From: a virus
Direction: 5' to 3' (one strand)
DNA: 45,073 nt
Virus record (IMG/VR): IMGVR_UViG_3300044855_000188
Span: 1 to 45,073 of that record
Shown: one piece after another, positions 6,407-14,534 of the stretch
Position numbering within the stretch: the first letter of the stretch is position 1
How the letters are laid out: each line of letters begins with the position of its first letter
The notes under the pieces: model-generated
The model's database searches: none
Told to the model about the DNA's origin: nothing
Seen by the model: only the letters and a program-made list of their open reading frames with translations
Program-made: the position numbers and the translations under genes

Positions 6407-8368
6407 CTATGCCGTGCCGTTGTTCTTCACAACGCCGCGCCAGCCAATTGCGCCGACACCGTAGTCCAGGCGGATTTTCCAGCGGATGCCGTCCACGTCG
6501 AACGGCTCGTCCTGCTCCAAGTACGGGGTCTGCACGCCGTCCAGAAACACAACCTCGAACACCGGCTCTTCCATCGGGTCGGCCAGCAGATACCAAGCAG
6601 TGCCGGAAAGGCGCGGGGTATCCACAACGTCCGACACCAGGCCGCGCACGTTGTTGGCTACTTGGAACTTGTTGGTCACGTCGGGGTTATATTGGTTTTC
6701 GTTTGTGACGCGCGCCTGCCCGCCAAGCGACACGGGGCCAAGCCACAGCGCCGGGCGGAGATCGAGAAAGTCGTTACCGGCCGGGTCTTTTTGCGTTGCG
6801 AGTTGCACGCGGGCGGCGTCGAATGCGTCCACGGTCGGCTTCGCGTTCGTGGCAGCGATATTCGAGTGCGTTGCATGGAACAGCGGCTGACCGTCAGCCA
6901 TGGTCGGACCGTTACCGCTGTTCAGTCCGAACAGGGCGAAAACGTCGCTTTCAATCGTGCGGGCGGCAGCGCGTCCCAGCATGGCAGCAAGGCGGGTGAA
7001 TGCGGAAAGGTCGTCGTTCACGATCATTTTTCGCGTTACATTGATCGTGTTGCCCTTCGTGCCAGCCACGATGCGCTCGAACTCGCCGTCAGGAATCGCC
7101 TTCGTCTTGTACGTTCCGTTCTCGTTGAGGGTTTCCAGATTGGAAAATGAACCCATGCGCAGGCGCTTGTATTCGCGGAAGTCGCCAACGGAACCGACGG
7201 AGCAGAAACGCCGCCAAGTGTCAGCCATGTTTGCGTAGGCGGCCAGCAGGACGCGGCGGTTGGTGCCTTCCAGCAGCACGGGAAAGTCCGATGTGCTGGA
7301 GGTGATAGAGCGCTTCACGATCTCCATCTTGTCCATGCCGCGGGTGGAAGTTCCTGTGCGCTCGACGGATTCGCGAGCAAGGTCAACCAGCGTGACACCG
7401 CGATATTGCTCAGCGGCACGGCGGCGGTCAGGCGTGTTTTTCAGTTCCTTTTCAGCCAGCGTCGGCTCTGCGCGCAGGAACAGCGCGTCAGCAATAGCCT
7501 CGGCGCGGCCTTCAGCCTCATTGTCTTTTCCGACGGTTGCGGATGCGTTCGGGTTTTGGCTGCGCGTTTCAATCTGCGCGGCCTGCTTCGCCCATTCGTC
7601 AATAATCAGCGCGCGGGCGCGGTCAATATCCGTGCCGTTAGCGATCAGCGTTTGCGCGAACTCGCCCGGCAGTTTGGCCGCGCGAACGGCGTCTTGAATG
7701 CCCGTCACGCGTTGGCGCTCAGCCGTAATGGCTTCGCTTCGTACCTTTTCGGTATCCACCGGCGTCGGGGTTGCCGGGTTGTCCGGCGTGTGGGTGTTGA
7801 CGTCCATGTTAGGTTTGTCGTTAGTGATTGTAATTGTTTCGGTTTGGTCTGCCTCCGAACGCACCATCGCGTTGCGGTCGGCAGGGACTTGTACAAGGCT
7901 TATCTCAAACGGCTCCCAGTCAACGGCGCGGACAGTTCCGAGTTCGCCGGGATTTGCAGGGAGCGTGCGCTCGTATTTGTTCACGCGGTACCCCACGCTG
8001 ATATTGCGCAGAATACCGTCTTTTACCTCCTCCATTGCCCGCGTGCCTTTTTCTGACTTTGAAAAGCGGACTTTTGCGTAGCCCTTTGCGCCGTCCGTCC
8101 ATGCGCGCTCAACCACGCCCAGCACGTTGGTAACGCTGCTGAACCGGTCGTGATTGTCCAGCAGCGGCGCGCCGTTGTTCAGGCGCTCCAGGTTCACCGC
8201 GCTGCGCTCAAAGGATAGGGATTCAAGCATAGGCCCGTCCCATGTATTAATCCGCACCGGCGCGTCCGAACCAAACACTACCTCAACGGTACGGTCGGAT
8301 TCGTTCAGCGTGTCCGGCGCAAACATTGCGCGAACGCTAAGGTTGTCTTTGATCGTGTTTTTTTCCAT
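6407..8368 (-). CDS. Prohead protease / major capsid protein fusion, 653 aa
   Basis: Residues ~1-165 resemble the HK97-type prohead protease: VFGSDAPVRINTWDG, LLDNHDRF with the candidate catalytic His, and ILRNISVGYRV with the candidate Ser. Residues ~200-330 are charged and helical, as in a scaffold. The remainder (from 'VTLVDLARESVERTG') matches the Mu gpT-like major capsid proteins: DFPVLLEGTNRRVLLAAY, LFGLNSGNGPTMADGQPLFHATHSN and the C-terminal YGVGAIGWRGVVKNNG. Known fusions of this kind self-cleave to release the capsid subunit. It lies between portal and decoration genes. It is probably the most abundant virion protein. Confidence 0.9.
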   Translation of the reverse strand: MEKNTIKDNLSVRAMFAPDTLNESDRTVEVVFGSDAPVRINTWDGPMLESLSFERSAVNLERLNNGAPLLDNHDRFSSVTNVLGVVERAWTDGAKGYAKVRFSKSEKGTRAMEEVKDGILRNISVGYRVNKYERTLPANPGELGTVRAVDWEPFEISLVQVPADRNAMVRSEADQTETITITNDKPNMDVNTHTPDNPATPTPVDTEKVRSEAITAERQRVTGIQDAVRAAKLPGEFAQTLIANGTDIDRARALIIDEWAKQAAQIETRSQNPNASATVGKDNEAEGRAEAIADALFLRAEPTLAEKELKNTPDRRRAAEQYRGVTLVDLARESVERTGTSTRGMDKMEIVKRSITSSTSDFPVLLEGTNRRVLLAAYANMADTWRRFCSVGSVGDFREYKRLRMGSFSNLETLNENGTYKTKAIPDGEFERIVAGTKGNTINVTRKMIVNDDLSAFTRLAAMLGRAAARTIESDVFALFGLNSGNGPTMADGQPLFHATHSNIAATNAKPTVDAFDAARVQLATQKDPAGNDFLDLRPALWLGPVSLGGQARVTNENQYNPDVTNKFQVANNVRGLVSDVVDTPRLSGTAWYLLADPMEEPVFEVVFLDGVQTPYLEQDEPFDVDGIRWKIRLDYGVGAIGWRGVVKNNGTA

Positions 8369-8416
8369 AGTTTAACGCCGCAATATTACAGCGATTTTTT
8401 TGGATTTGCAATTTTT

Positions 8417-9934
8417 TTAAGTTTGGCCGTTCGGGCCGTTGTCGCCGTTGTCGTCCGGGTCGTCCGGCGTGTCGTCGTCGTCCGGCTCTTGGTCAGGCAT
8501 ATTGCCGCCGCGGTTAGGGTCGTAGCGCGGGTCGCAGGTAAGCAGGAACCCGGCAGCGTCGAAGCGATCGTAATCCTGTTTCAGCTCGTCGGCCGTCATA
8601 TCCGGGTCGTACCCCATCTGCCGAACCGCCTCCTGCCAGGACACGAACCCGTTGCGCACCTGCTCGGATAGTCCCTTCGTTTCCTTAACTGGATCAATCA
8701 TCATTCGCGCGGGCGGCGTCCAGGATACCGTCAGGTTAGGAGCAAGTACCCCGGCGATTGATCCGGCTTCGGCCCACCATGAAAACACCCGGTCGCATAG
8801 TTGCGGCACCAGCATCAGTTCCTGCCAGTCGGCAATAATTCGCCCCATTTCAATCCAGCCCATGCGGCCGGAAGAAAAATTCACGTTGGACAGGTCGCCC
8901 GTCAGCGCTTCGTAAGTCACGCCGTACCCGGCAGCGATGCCCTGCAATACCCGGCGCGAATAGTCGTTGTACCCGTCGGCGGGCGGCGGATTTCCGAACG
9001 TAACCTGTTTTCCCGGCGGAAGATATTCAATCATACCCGGCTCCACACGTTCAATCGGGTATGAATTTCCGTTCGCCTCACCCGGAAGCGGGTCTTTTGA
9101 ATCAGTGACAAAAGCAGCGAAACACGCCGCAATTTTCTGACGTATCAGCTGCGCGTCCTCGTACTCATCGAAGTCTCGCAGCCGGGTCATGCCAGAAACG
9201 CCGAACGGCACGCCCCGGATTTGGCCTGGTCGCTCCTCATAGAAAATATGCGCGATTTCGTTAGCCGGAATGCGCGCGGAAGTCATAGAGCGGTACAGCC
9301 GATTCTCGCCGGGATGATAATCGAATAGCCAATAAGCAGCGCGCTCGCCGTTCGCATCGAACTCGATGCCCTGCATAATATACCCGCCGTCCGGCGTGCT
9401 GATTCCGTCTTTCGCCGTGTCGAGAAAATCTGCCTCCAGAACCTGAAGGCGAAGCGGCACGGGACGCGCTGCGGAAGAACGGCGCGCACGGATGAGCACC
9501 TCGCCGGATTCTGCTACGGACTGCATTACCAGGCGCTGTATGCCCGCGAACGTCTTGCGGCCTTCATAATCGCAGGCGGTCGTATCCGCCCAGGCGCGCC
9601 ATGCCAGTTTTGCGTTGCGCAGGGCTCGGCTGCCGGACGCCTGTATAGACGGCTTAATACCCGTACCCACCACGTTGGCGGAAATTACCGATACAGCCTT
9701 TTTCGCGTACGGATTGTTACGAACCATGTCGCGGTGATTATTCCGCAGGTCACGCGCCGCCGCCGATATTTCGGTGTTCGCGGACGTGGACGGGTTCTGT
9801 CTCGGATTGCGGCGTCCCTTGCCAGCGCCGTCGTATTTTCGCTCCGTCAGTATAGCCTCAACTGCCCGCGCGCGGGCGCGTCTTGCGCCTGCTTCAGGGC
9901 TGAAAAAGGAAACTACACGGTCAACTATATTCAT
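8417..9934 (-). CDS. Portal protein, lambda family, 505 aa
   Basis: The protein fits the lambda gpB portal family: the N-terminal 'ARDLRNNHRDMVRNNPYAKKAVSVISANVVGTGIKP', a central 'GVPFGVSGMTRLRDFDEYEDAQLIRQKIAACFAAFV' and 'LTGDLSNVNFSSGRMGWIEMGR'. The length (505) is usual for the family. The C-terminus is a low-complexity Asp/Pro-rich tail (PDQEPDDDDTPDDPDDNGDN). It forms the dodecameric DNA gate at the capsid vertex and binds the terminase. The leader has the CA-rich run CTGCACACACATACAG before the ATG. Confidence 0.93.
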   Translation of the reverse strand: MNIVDRVVSFFSPEAGARRARARAVEAILTERKYDGAGKGRRNPRQNPSTSANTEISAAARDLRNNHRDMVRNNPYAKKAVSVISANVVGTGIKPSIQASGSRALRNAKLAWRAWADTTACDYEGRKTFAGIQRLVMQSVAESGEVLIRARRSSAARPVPLRLQVLEADFLDTAKDGISTPDGGYIMQGIEFDANGERAAYWLFDYHPGENRLYRSMTSARIPANEIAHIFYEERPGQIRGVPFGVSGMTRLRDFDEYEDAQLIRQKIAACFAAFVTDSKDPLPGEANGNSYPIERVEPGMIEYLPPGKQVTFGNPPPADGYNDYSRRVLQGIAAGYGVTYEALTGDLSNVNFSSGRMGWIEMGRIIADWQELMLVPQLCDRVFSWWAEAGSIAGVLAPNLTVSWTPPARMMIDPVKETKGLSEQVRNGFVSWQEAVRQMGYDPDMTADELKQDYDRFDAAGFLLTCDPRYDPNRGGNMPDQEPDDDDTPDDPDDNGDNGPNGQT

Positions 9935-9957
9935 GTTTTTCTGTATGTGTGTGCAGG

Positions 9958-10170
9958 CTACTGGAACCCCTTATCGTATTGTGCCACCCGGCGCGTCCCC
10001 TGGAACGTTGCCGCCCCGCTGCCGATGCCCAGTTCCTGCTCCATTAGTTTCAGTATTTCCAGCATCTCGGACAGGCTCCGGTATTGCACCCGCTTATCAG
10101 CGTACTGCACCATCAGCGCCCCCTGCGCGATTGCGGCCTTCAGCGTCGTGTATTGCTCGAGTGTGTACAT
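9958..10170 (-). CDS. gpW-like head-tail joining protein, 70 aa
   Basis: The 70 residues (MYTLEQYTTLKAAIAQGALMVQYADKRVQYRSLSEMLEILKLMEQELG...) fit the lambda gpW-like small connector family, which plugs the portal. The location between terminase and portal agrees. The start ATG lies exactly 5 nt after a TATCTTTG promoter box (10176-10183), which predicts a leaderless transcript starting at or next to the ATG. Confidence 0.75.
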   Translation of the reverse strand: MYTLEQYTTLKAAIAQGALMVQYADKRVQYRSLSEMLEILKLMEQELGIGSGAATFQGTRRVAQYDKGFQ

Positions 10171-10175
10171 GCCCG

Positions 10176-10183
10176 CAAAGATA
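10176..10183 (-). promoter_or_regulatory. Bacteroidota-type -7 box TATCTTTG for the gpW-like gene
   Basis: On the minus strand the sequence reads TATCTTTG-cgggc-ATG. The box matches the TAnnTTTG consensus of Bacteroidota promoters. The 5-nt spacing to the start codon is the same as at 13168, 14026 and 33123. Confidence 0.6.
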
Positions 10184-10193
10184 CAATTTTTCT

Positions 10194-12038
10194 CTACCAG
10201 AAATTAGATTTTCTTTTCGGCGTTTCCTCAGCACGCGGCTGCGGCGTTCGGCCGGTATATTTCGCCTGGAACGCGTCGAAGTGCTGATCCTCCCAGCGGT
10301 CAATACCGACCAGCGATGCGGCAGCGCGGGCGTACACCCGGCAGTCCAGTGGTTCATTGCGGTCGAAGTGTTTCACCCATTCCCATTGAGCGAACCCGCG
10401 AATCATTTTTTTCTGCAATTTTTCCGCCGTCAGGCCCTTAAAAAAGTTCGGCCCGTATTCCGGGAAGTGGCAATATCCGGCAGGCGCGTTGCCCGCTTCG
10501 TCCTTGTGCAGTTTCAGCCAGCCGTACAGTTCGGATTTGATGATCGAAACGCCGACGTTGTATAGCCCCAGCGCCCCGGCCGGTTTCCCGTCGCGTGTGC
10601 GGTCAACGGCGCGCGGGGTCGTTACCATCACCGGCTGTTTTTCCTGTCCCTTGATCGGCACCACGCGGGTCGGGTCGAAGCGCCTGCAAAAGTCATACAC
10701 CTGCGTAGTATTGTACCCGCTATCCACGCACATGCGCGCAAGGGAGAGCGACACGCCATCTTCGCGCTCCCATGTTTCGCCTACCACTTTCGCGAGTTCT
10801 TGCCAGACGGCGTGATCGGAGGTATTGCCCACCAGCACGCGGTAGTCCACCGACCACGACCTTTTAGATTTTCCCCAGCCTACTACTTCAAGTTCGATTC
10901 GATCTTTCTGCACGTCCACGCCGCACGTCAGCACGATAACGGATTTCGGCGGGCGGTTGATCGGGTATGTTTCCCGGCGGTTGTACAGTAGTTCCCATGC
11001 GGGCACTTCGCCCTGTTCCTCCCACGGCAGCCCCAGCACGGTGTTCGTGAATGCCTTCAACTTGTTCACGTCTTTCTGCGCCTCCTCCCAGTCGCGCACG
11101 GCGTCCGTCCATGAATACCAGCCGTACGGCGAATATAGCGAATTGATATGATACCCTGCCACGCGAGCGGTCTCGTTATCCGGCGCTTCAGGCGTCCAAT
11201 GCCCGGATTCCAGCATCAGCGGCTTATAACGCTCTTCGATCAGTTCAGCACAATGCGCGCATTCGTACTTCGCTGTTTCCGGCTGCCCGGTTTCCCAGCG
11301 CACCTGCTCCCAGACTAATTTTTGCAGGGCGCCGCAATGCGGACATGGAACGTGATAGTACCGCTGATCGGTTCCGAAAAATTCGCGTTCCACGACGGAC
11401 GCGCCCGCCGTTACCGGCGTCGAAACAATGTAGATTTTTCGACGCGCAAAGGTGCGGGTGCGAGCGAGCGCAAGGTCAATCGGGGATCCCTCGCCGTCCA
11501 GGTCATCCGGGTAGGCGTCCACTTCGTCAAGAAAAAGGTACCGCACCGGCATAGAGCGCAGGCCCACCGCCGAATTAGCGCCGGATAATACCAGCACGCC
11601 ACCCGGAAAAGATTTCTGCGTTGTGTTGTTGTCCCCGTCACGGCTGCGCACCGGTGCGATCTTGTCGCGCAGGCGCGGCGTCGCTTCAATCATCGGCGCG
11701 ATACGCATCTTGCTATTTCGCTTCACGGTTTCGTCCGTCGGCATAACTGCCAGCATCGGCCCCGGCGCGGCGTCAATGACGTACCCTATCCAGTTGCAGC
11801 CCGCCTCGGTGAACCCTAATTGCGCGCCTTTCATTACTATAATCTTCTGCGTCGGGTCATTGGCAGACAGGCGGTCGAGTATTTCACGCAGATACGGGGT
11901 GCGCGCCGTTCGCCACAGTCCCGGCTCGCTCGATGCAGTGGACGACAGGAGCCGGTGACGGTCGGCCCACTCCGAGACGGTTAGCGACGGTTCAGGTCGC
12001 AGCCCGGAAAGGAAGCCCGTAATCAGTTCGTATGCCAT
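10194..12038 (-). CDS. terL: Terminase large subunit, lambda gpA type, 614 aa
   Basis: The DNA-packaging ATPase-nuclease. I chose ATG 12038 (MAYELITGFLSGLRPEP) because the 26 residues of the longer frame are not family-like. Domains in order: ATPase with IIVMKGAQLGFTE (Walker A-like), VRYLFLDEVDAYP (Walker B), and SPVTAGASVVEREFF-like motif III (VSTPVTAGASVVE). A zinc-binding insert follows (CPHCG ... CAHC), then the nuclease domain with GVDVQKDRIELEV and the distal acidic cluster. The length is about that of lambda gpA (641). The small subunit lies 25 nt upstream. The leader is a CA-rich run (CGCAACACGCAACACACAACACC). Confidence 0.95.
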   Translation of the reverse strand: MAYELITGFLSGLRPEPSLTVSEWADRHRLLSSTASSEPGLWRTARTPYLREILDRLSANDPTQKIIVMKGAQLGFTEAGCNWIGYVIDAAPGPMLAVMPTDETVKRNSKMRIAPMIEATPRLRDKIAPVRSRDGDNNTTQKSFPGGVLVLSGANSAVGLRSMPVRYLFLDEVDAYPDDLDGEGSPIDLALARTRTFARRKIYIVSTPVTAGASVVEREFFGTDQRYYHVPCPHCGALQKLVWEQVRWETGQPETAKYECAHCAELIEERYKPLMLESGHWTPEAPDNETARVAGYHINSLYSPYGWYSWTDAVRDWEEAQKDVNKLKAFTNTVLGLPWEEQGEVPAWELLYNRRETYPINRPPKSVIVLTCGVDVQKDRIELEVVGWGKSKRSWSVDYRVLVGNTSDHAVWQELAKVVGETWEREDGVSLSLARMCVDSGYNTTQVYDFCRRFDPTRVVPIKGQEKQPVMVTTPRAVDRTRDGKPAGALGLYNVGVSIIKSELYGWLKLHKDEAGNAPAGYCHFPEYGPNFFKGLTAEKLQKKMIRGFAQWEWVKHFDRNEPLDCRVYARAAASLVGIDRWEDQHFDAFQAKYTGRTPQPRAEETPKRKSNFW

Positions 12039-12063
12039 GCGGTGTTGTGTGTTGCGTGTTGCG

Positions 12064-12612
12064 TTAGTTAATATCGCGCTTCGTAATATCCGACAACTGC
12101 GTGAGCGTATCCGCAATAGCGTCGGATATTACCTTGTGCGCCTCAGCACGGTCACGCGCCGCAAGTACGGTATCCGTCACGCGGTCGGGTATTGCCTGGA
12201 ATGCCGCGCGCACTTCCTGCCCCATTGCAAAAAGTTGCGCATAGACTTTTTTCTTATCTACCAGTTCATTTTTTGCTTTTCGCAGTTCAATCGCCTCAAG
12301 TTGCAACTTAATCTCGGCGTGCATTTTCTTAATCTCTACAAGGCTGCGCCCCTGCGATTCCGGCGCGGGCGTTCCACCCTCTGACGCCGCCTCAAGTTTC
12401 CCGTAGAACACCTCGTTTCGTGGATAGGCCGGATTGAAATTGCGCCCCCATTCCTTGGCAGCGACGACCAGCAGAATAGCCGGTCGGTTTTTTTCGTCGT
12501 ACTGCACGCCCTTCACGATCTTGCCGTCCTTAATCGCCTTGCGCACAGCGCCCTCGGTTACGGACAGGCGGCGGGCGAACTCGCGGAGGGATATGGTGTT
12601 AGTGTCACGCAT
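12064..12612 (-). CDS. terS: Terminase small subunit-like DNA-binding protein, 182 aa
   Basis: Residues 1-35 (ISLREFARRLSVTEGAVRKAIKDGKI) form a winged helix-turn-helix of the Nu1/TerS type, and residues ~95-175 are strongly helical and charged, as expected for oligomerisation. The position directly upstream of terL supports the role: recognition of the packaging site and loading of the large subunit. It overlaps the ParB-like gene by 8 bp. The call is from the fold pattern and position. Confidence 0.75.
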   Translation of the reverse strand: MRDTNTISLREFARRLSVTEGAVRKAIKDGKIVKGVQYDEKNRPAILLVVAAKEWGRNFNPAYPRNEVFYGKLEAASEGGTPAPESQGRSLVEIKKMHAEIKLQLEAIELRKAKNELVDKKKVYAQLFAMGQEVRAAFQAIPDRVTDTVLAARDRAEAHKVISDAIADTLTQLSDITKRDIN

Positions 12613-13168
12613 CGAAGCAGAAGTTACAGTTTGGGCACTTGCATTTTTTGCCGGATTTTTTTTGAATATCCGTATTTGTATTTTCGATATACGTTTTTTC
12701 TAATTGATTCGGCTCATTTCCTACCCCGGCGTCCCCAGCCCACCCCTCGGGCAATATCCCTGCATCGCTTTTTAGCAACGCGGAAATTTCCTGCTCATCG
12801 AACCCCAGCAGGTCAATATCGAAGTCGGCGTCTGCCAGCGCCTCGATTTCAACAGCCAGGCGCTCAAAGTCCCAGCCGGAAGATAGCCCGATGCGGTTGT
12901 CTGCCAGCGTCAGCGCCCGACGTTGGCGTTCGGACAGGTGCGTAAGCCGTATGACGGGGACGGCGTCAAGTCCCAGACGTTCGGCGGCCAACAGGCGACC
13001 ATGCCCGGCAATAACGGTATTACCGCCGTCGCAGATAATCGGGTTCGTAAACCCAAACTCCTTAATCGAAGCAGCGATTTGCGCTACCTGTTCCGGCGTG
13101 TGCGTACGGGCGTTACCTTCGTACGGGCGTAAGCGGTCAGGGTGAATGTATGTGACTTCCATTTTCAT
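12605..13168 (-). CDS. ParB/Srx-domain protein with C-terminal zinc ribbon, 187 aa
   Basis: Residues ~5-95 form a ParB N-terminal (ParB/Srx) domain: RLRPYEGNARTHTPEQVAQIAASIKEFGFTNPI, then VIAGHGRLLAAERLGLDAVPVI and TLADNRI. The extreme C-terminus carries C-x-C-x2-C-x2-C (CKCPNCNFC), a likely small zinc site. In many phages this ParB domain is fused to a DNA methyltransferase; here the methylase half is missing. The start at 13168 (MKMEV) is preferred over 13186 because TACCTTTG lies inside the longer frame, 5 nt before this ATG. It probably binds or nicks DNA next to the packaging site. Confidence 0.8.
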   Translation of the reverse strand: MKMEVTYIHPDRLRPYEGNARTHTPEQVAQIAASIKEFGFTNPIICDGGNTVIAGHGRLLAAERLGLDAVPVIRLTHLSERQRRALTLADNRIGLSSGWDFERLAVEIEALADADFDIDLLGFDEQEISALLKSDAGILPEGWAGDAGVGNEPNQLEKTYIENTNTDIQKKSGKKCKCPNCNFCFDA

Positions 13169-13173
13169 CGCAG

Positions 13174-13181
13174 CAAAGGTA
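13174..13181 (-). promoter_or_regulatory. -7 box TACCTTTG for the ParB-like gene
   Basis: On the minus strand the sequence reads TACCTTTG-ctgcg-ATG, a match to TAnnTTTG with 5 nt to the start. It implies a leaderless mRNA and fixes the start choice. Confidence 0.55.
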
Positions 13182-13186
13182 CGCAA

Positions 13187-13432
13187 GGTTTTGGGAAGTA
13201 CGCAAATATTTTTTTGGGCCGGCCAGCCGCCCGTAGGGGTTGCTCGGAGGCGGCTGGTCGCGTAAGAAACGGACAGCGGCTCGCTGGCGAAATTTCGGGC
13301 GTCGGGGCCGCGCAGAACGTCCTACCTGCGGAGAACCTAAACCCGTACCCCCAATTCCGCCCCGTACCCTATGCCACGCCCATCATACTGTCCCGGCACA
13401 CCCGTATAGACACTACCCCCGACACCTACACA
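13187..13432. other. Intergenic region with hairpin and G-rich direct repeats
   Basis: No credible gene is seen in these 246 bp. A 9-bp perfect stem, CCAGCCGCC (13223-13231) with GGCGGCTGG (13249-13257), may end the gpZ-like transcript, although no U tract follows on the minus strand. Two copies of ACACTACCCCC (13410-13420 and 13430-13440) lie 20 bp apart; their complement is G-rich (GGGGGTAGTGT). As the region lies just upstream of the ParB-like and terminase genes, a packaging (cos/pac) site is possible. Confidence 0.4.
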
Positions 13433-14026
13433 CTACCCCCCCGTCCGTATGCGCATTAGTTCGTGCGTGAGGCGTTGCGGGAACTTCTGGTTAATCGTAT
13501 CAGCAAGGTGTTTCAGGACGGTATTGTGCGACATAGCCTTCGGCACTGACACGCTGGTAAGTTGCGTGATCGGGAGGTCGTTTCCATTTTTTCGCAGGCG
13601 CTTATTTCGGTACTGAAATTCGTTACCATTGTACACGCCCCGTGCATATACACCCCGGCCTCCGCTGGGCATATTGGTAATGAATGCCGAACGCACTAAC
13701 TTGCGGGTTCCCATTACGTTCACTGATACCCCGCGTTTTCCCTGCCTTGCCCCAAACCCGATAAGCGGTAGTTTCACACCTTGCGCTAATAACATGCCGT
13801 GCTGCGCGATCTGACGGGCAACAGCGCGGCGTATAATCATAGCCCGGTTCACGTCTCTTGCCCGAATCTTATACACCGTTTGGATTTCACGCCGTGCGGC
13901 AGTTTTCGACTGCTCCAGCGTTCGGTTAATAGCGCGGGCAATACCGACGGCAATACTCTTATCGTTCAGGTCAGAAAACTCCCGTCGGGCGTCTGCAATG
14001 GCTTTTCTTACATTGATTTCAATCAT
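13433..14026 (-). CDS. Minor tail protein Z-like, 197 aa
   Basis: From ATG 14026 the protein reads MIEINVRKAIADARREFSDLNDK...ARAINRTLEQSKTAARREIQTVYKIRARDVNRAM, which matches the lambda gpZ (prophage minor tail protein Z) family, with the Lys/Arg-rich C-terminal half. Family length is about 190-200. It acts at the tail-head interface. A longer frame to 14125 exists, but a TATCTTTG box sits 5 nt before ATG 14026, so the shorter start is chosen. It is separated from the other tail genes and has its own promoter. Confidence 0.75.
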   Translation of the reverse strand: MIEINVRKAIADARREFSDLNDKSIAVGIARAINRTLEQSKTAARREIQTVYKIRARDVNRAMIIRRAVARQIAQHGMLLAQGVKLPLIGFGARQGKRGVSVNVMGTRKLVRSAFITNMPSGGRGVYARGVYNGNEFQYRNKRLRKNGNDLPITQLTSVSVPKAMSHNTVLKHLADTINQKFPQRLTHELMRIRTGG

Positions 14027-14031
14027 GGCGA

Positions 14032-14039
14032 CAAAGATA
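14032..14039 (-). promoter_or_regulatory. -7 box TATCTTTG for the gpZ-like gene
   Basis: The minus strand reads TATCTTTG-tcgcc-ATG, again with a 5-nt spacer. One of the TGTAAAC boxes (14063-14069) falls about 24-31 bp upstream, in the -33 region, so a protein bound there could control the promoter. Confidence 0.6.
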
Positions 14040-14062
14040 CGTTTTTCGCCCCAAAAAACCCT

Positions 14063-14436
14063 TGTAAACGGCCTTTTTTTGAAGTGTAAACAAGACTTGT
14101 TTACACCTAAATGATTGTTAATCAATTATTTATAAACATGTGTAAACAGGTGTAAACAGACCTTCGTTTACACTTTTTTCGCCGTAACTCTTTGATTATC
14201 AGACCTCTTTTATATTATATATTTATTTGTAAACAAATAAATAAATAAATATATCCCCATGGAAAGTTTTTTTAATTTTTAACAATAGGTATAGGTGTAT
14301 ATCTATGTATATAGGGGTATATATTCCTTTTTCTGTTTACATTGTTGACAAAATATGTAACTTGTTGATACTCTAAGCGTAACTGTGTGAATTTTTTTGC
14401 AAACAAAAGCCAAGTGTAAACAGGATTTTGTTTACA
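14063..14436. repeat. Cluster of TGTAAACA/TGTTTACA boxes (operator or iteron array)
   Basis: The AT-rich intergenic region holds at least nine TGTAAAC-type boxes. They are TGTAAAC at 14063-14069; a perfect inverted repeat with 11-bp arms and one central base at 14084-14106 (GTGTAAACAAG / CTTGTTTACAC); tandem GTGTAAACAG at 14140-14149 and 14150-14159; GTTTACAC at 14166-14173; TTTGTAAACAAA at 14226-14237; TGTTTACA at 14334-14341; and GTGTAAACAG at 14414-14423 with TGTTTACA at 14429-14436. The intervening DNA is nearly all A/T with ATAAATAAATAAAT runs. This is the look of a replication origin with iterons or of a multi-operator control region. No gene lies between 14026 and 14535. Confidence 0.75.
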
Positions 14437-14461
14437 TGGATGGGGCTGGATGCCCAAGGGC

Positions 14462-14496
14462 AAAAAAATAGCGCCCTATCTTACGACGGGGCGCTA
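14462..14496 (-). terminator. Rho-independent terminator of the lysis cassette
   Basis: On the minus strand TAGCGCCC (14496-14489) pairs with GGGCGCTA (14476-14469), an 8-bp perfect stem with a 12-nt loop, followed by seven U. It lies 39 nt after the hydrolase stop and would end the lysis operon before the TGTAAACA array. Confidence 0.85.
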
Positions 14497-14534
14497 AGTC
14501 ATGAAACAACTTATACCTAATTCTACTGCTCTGC

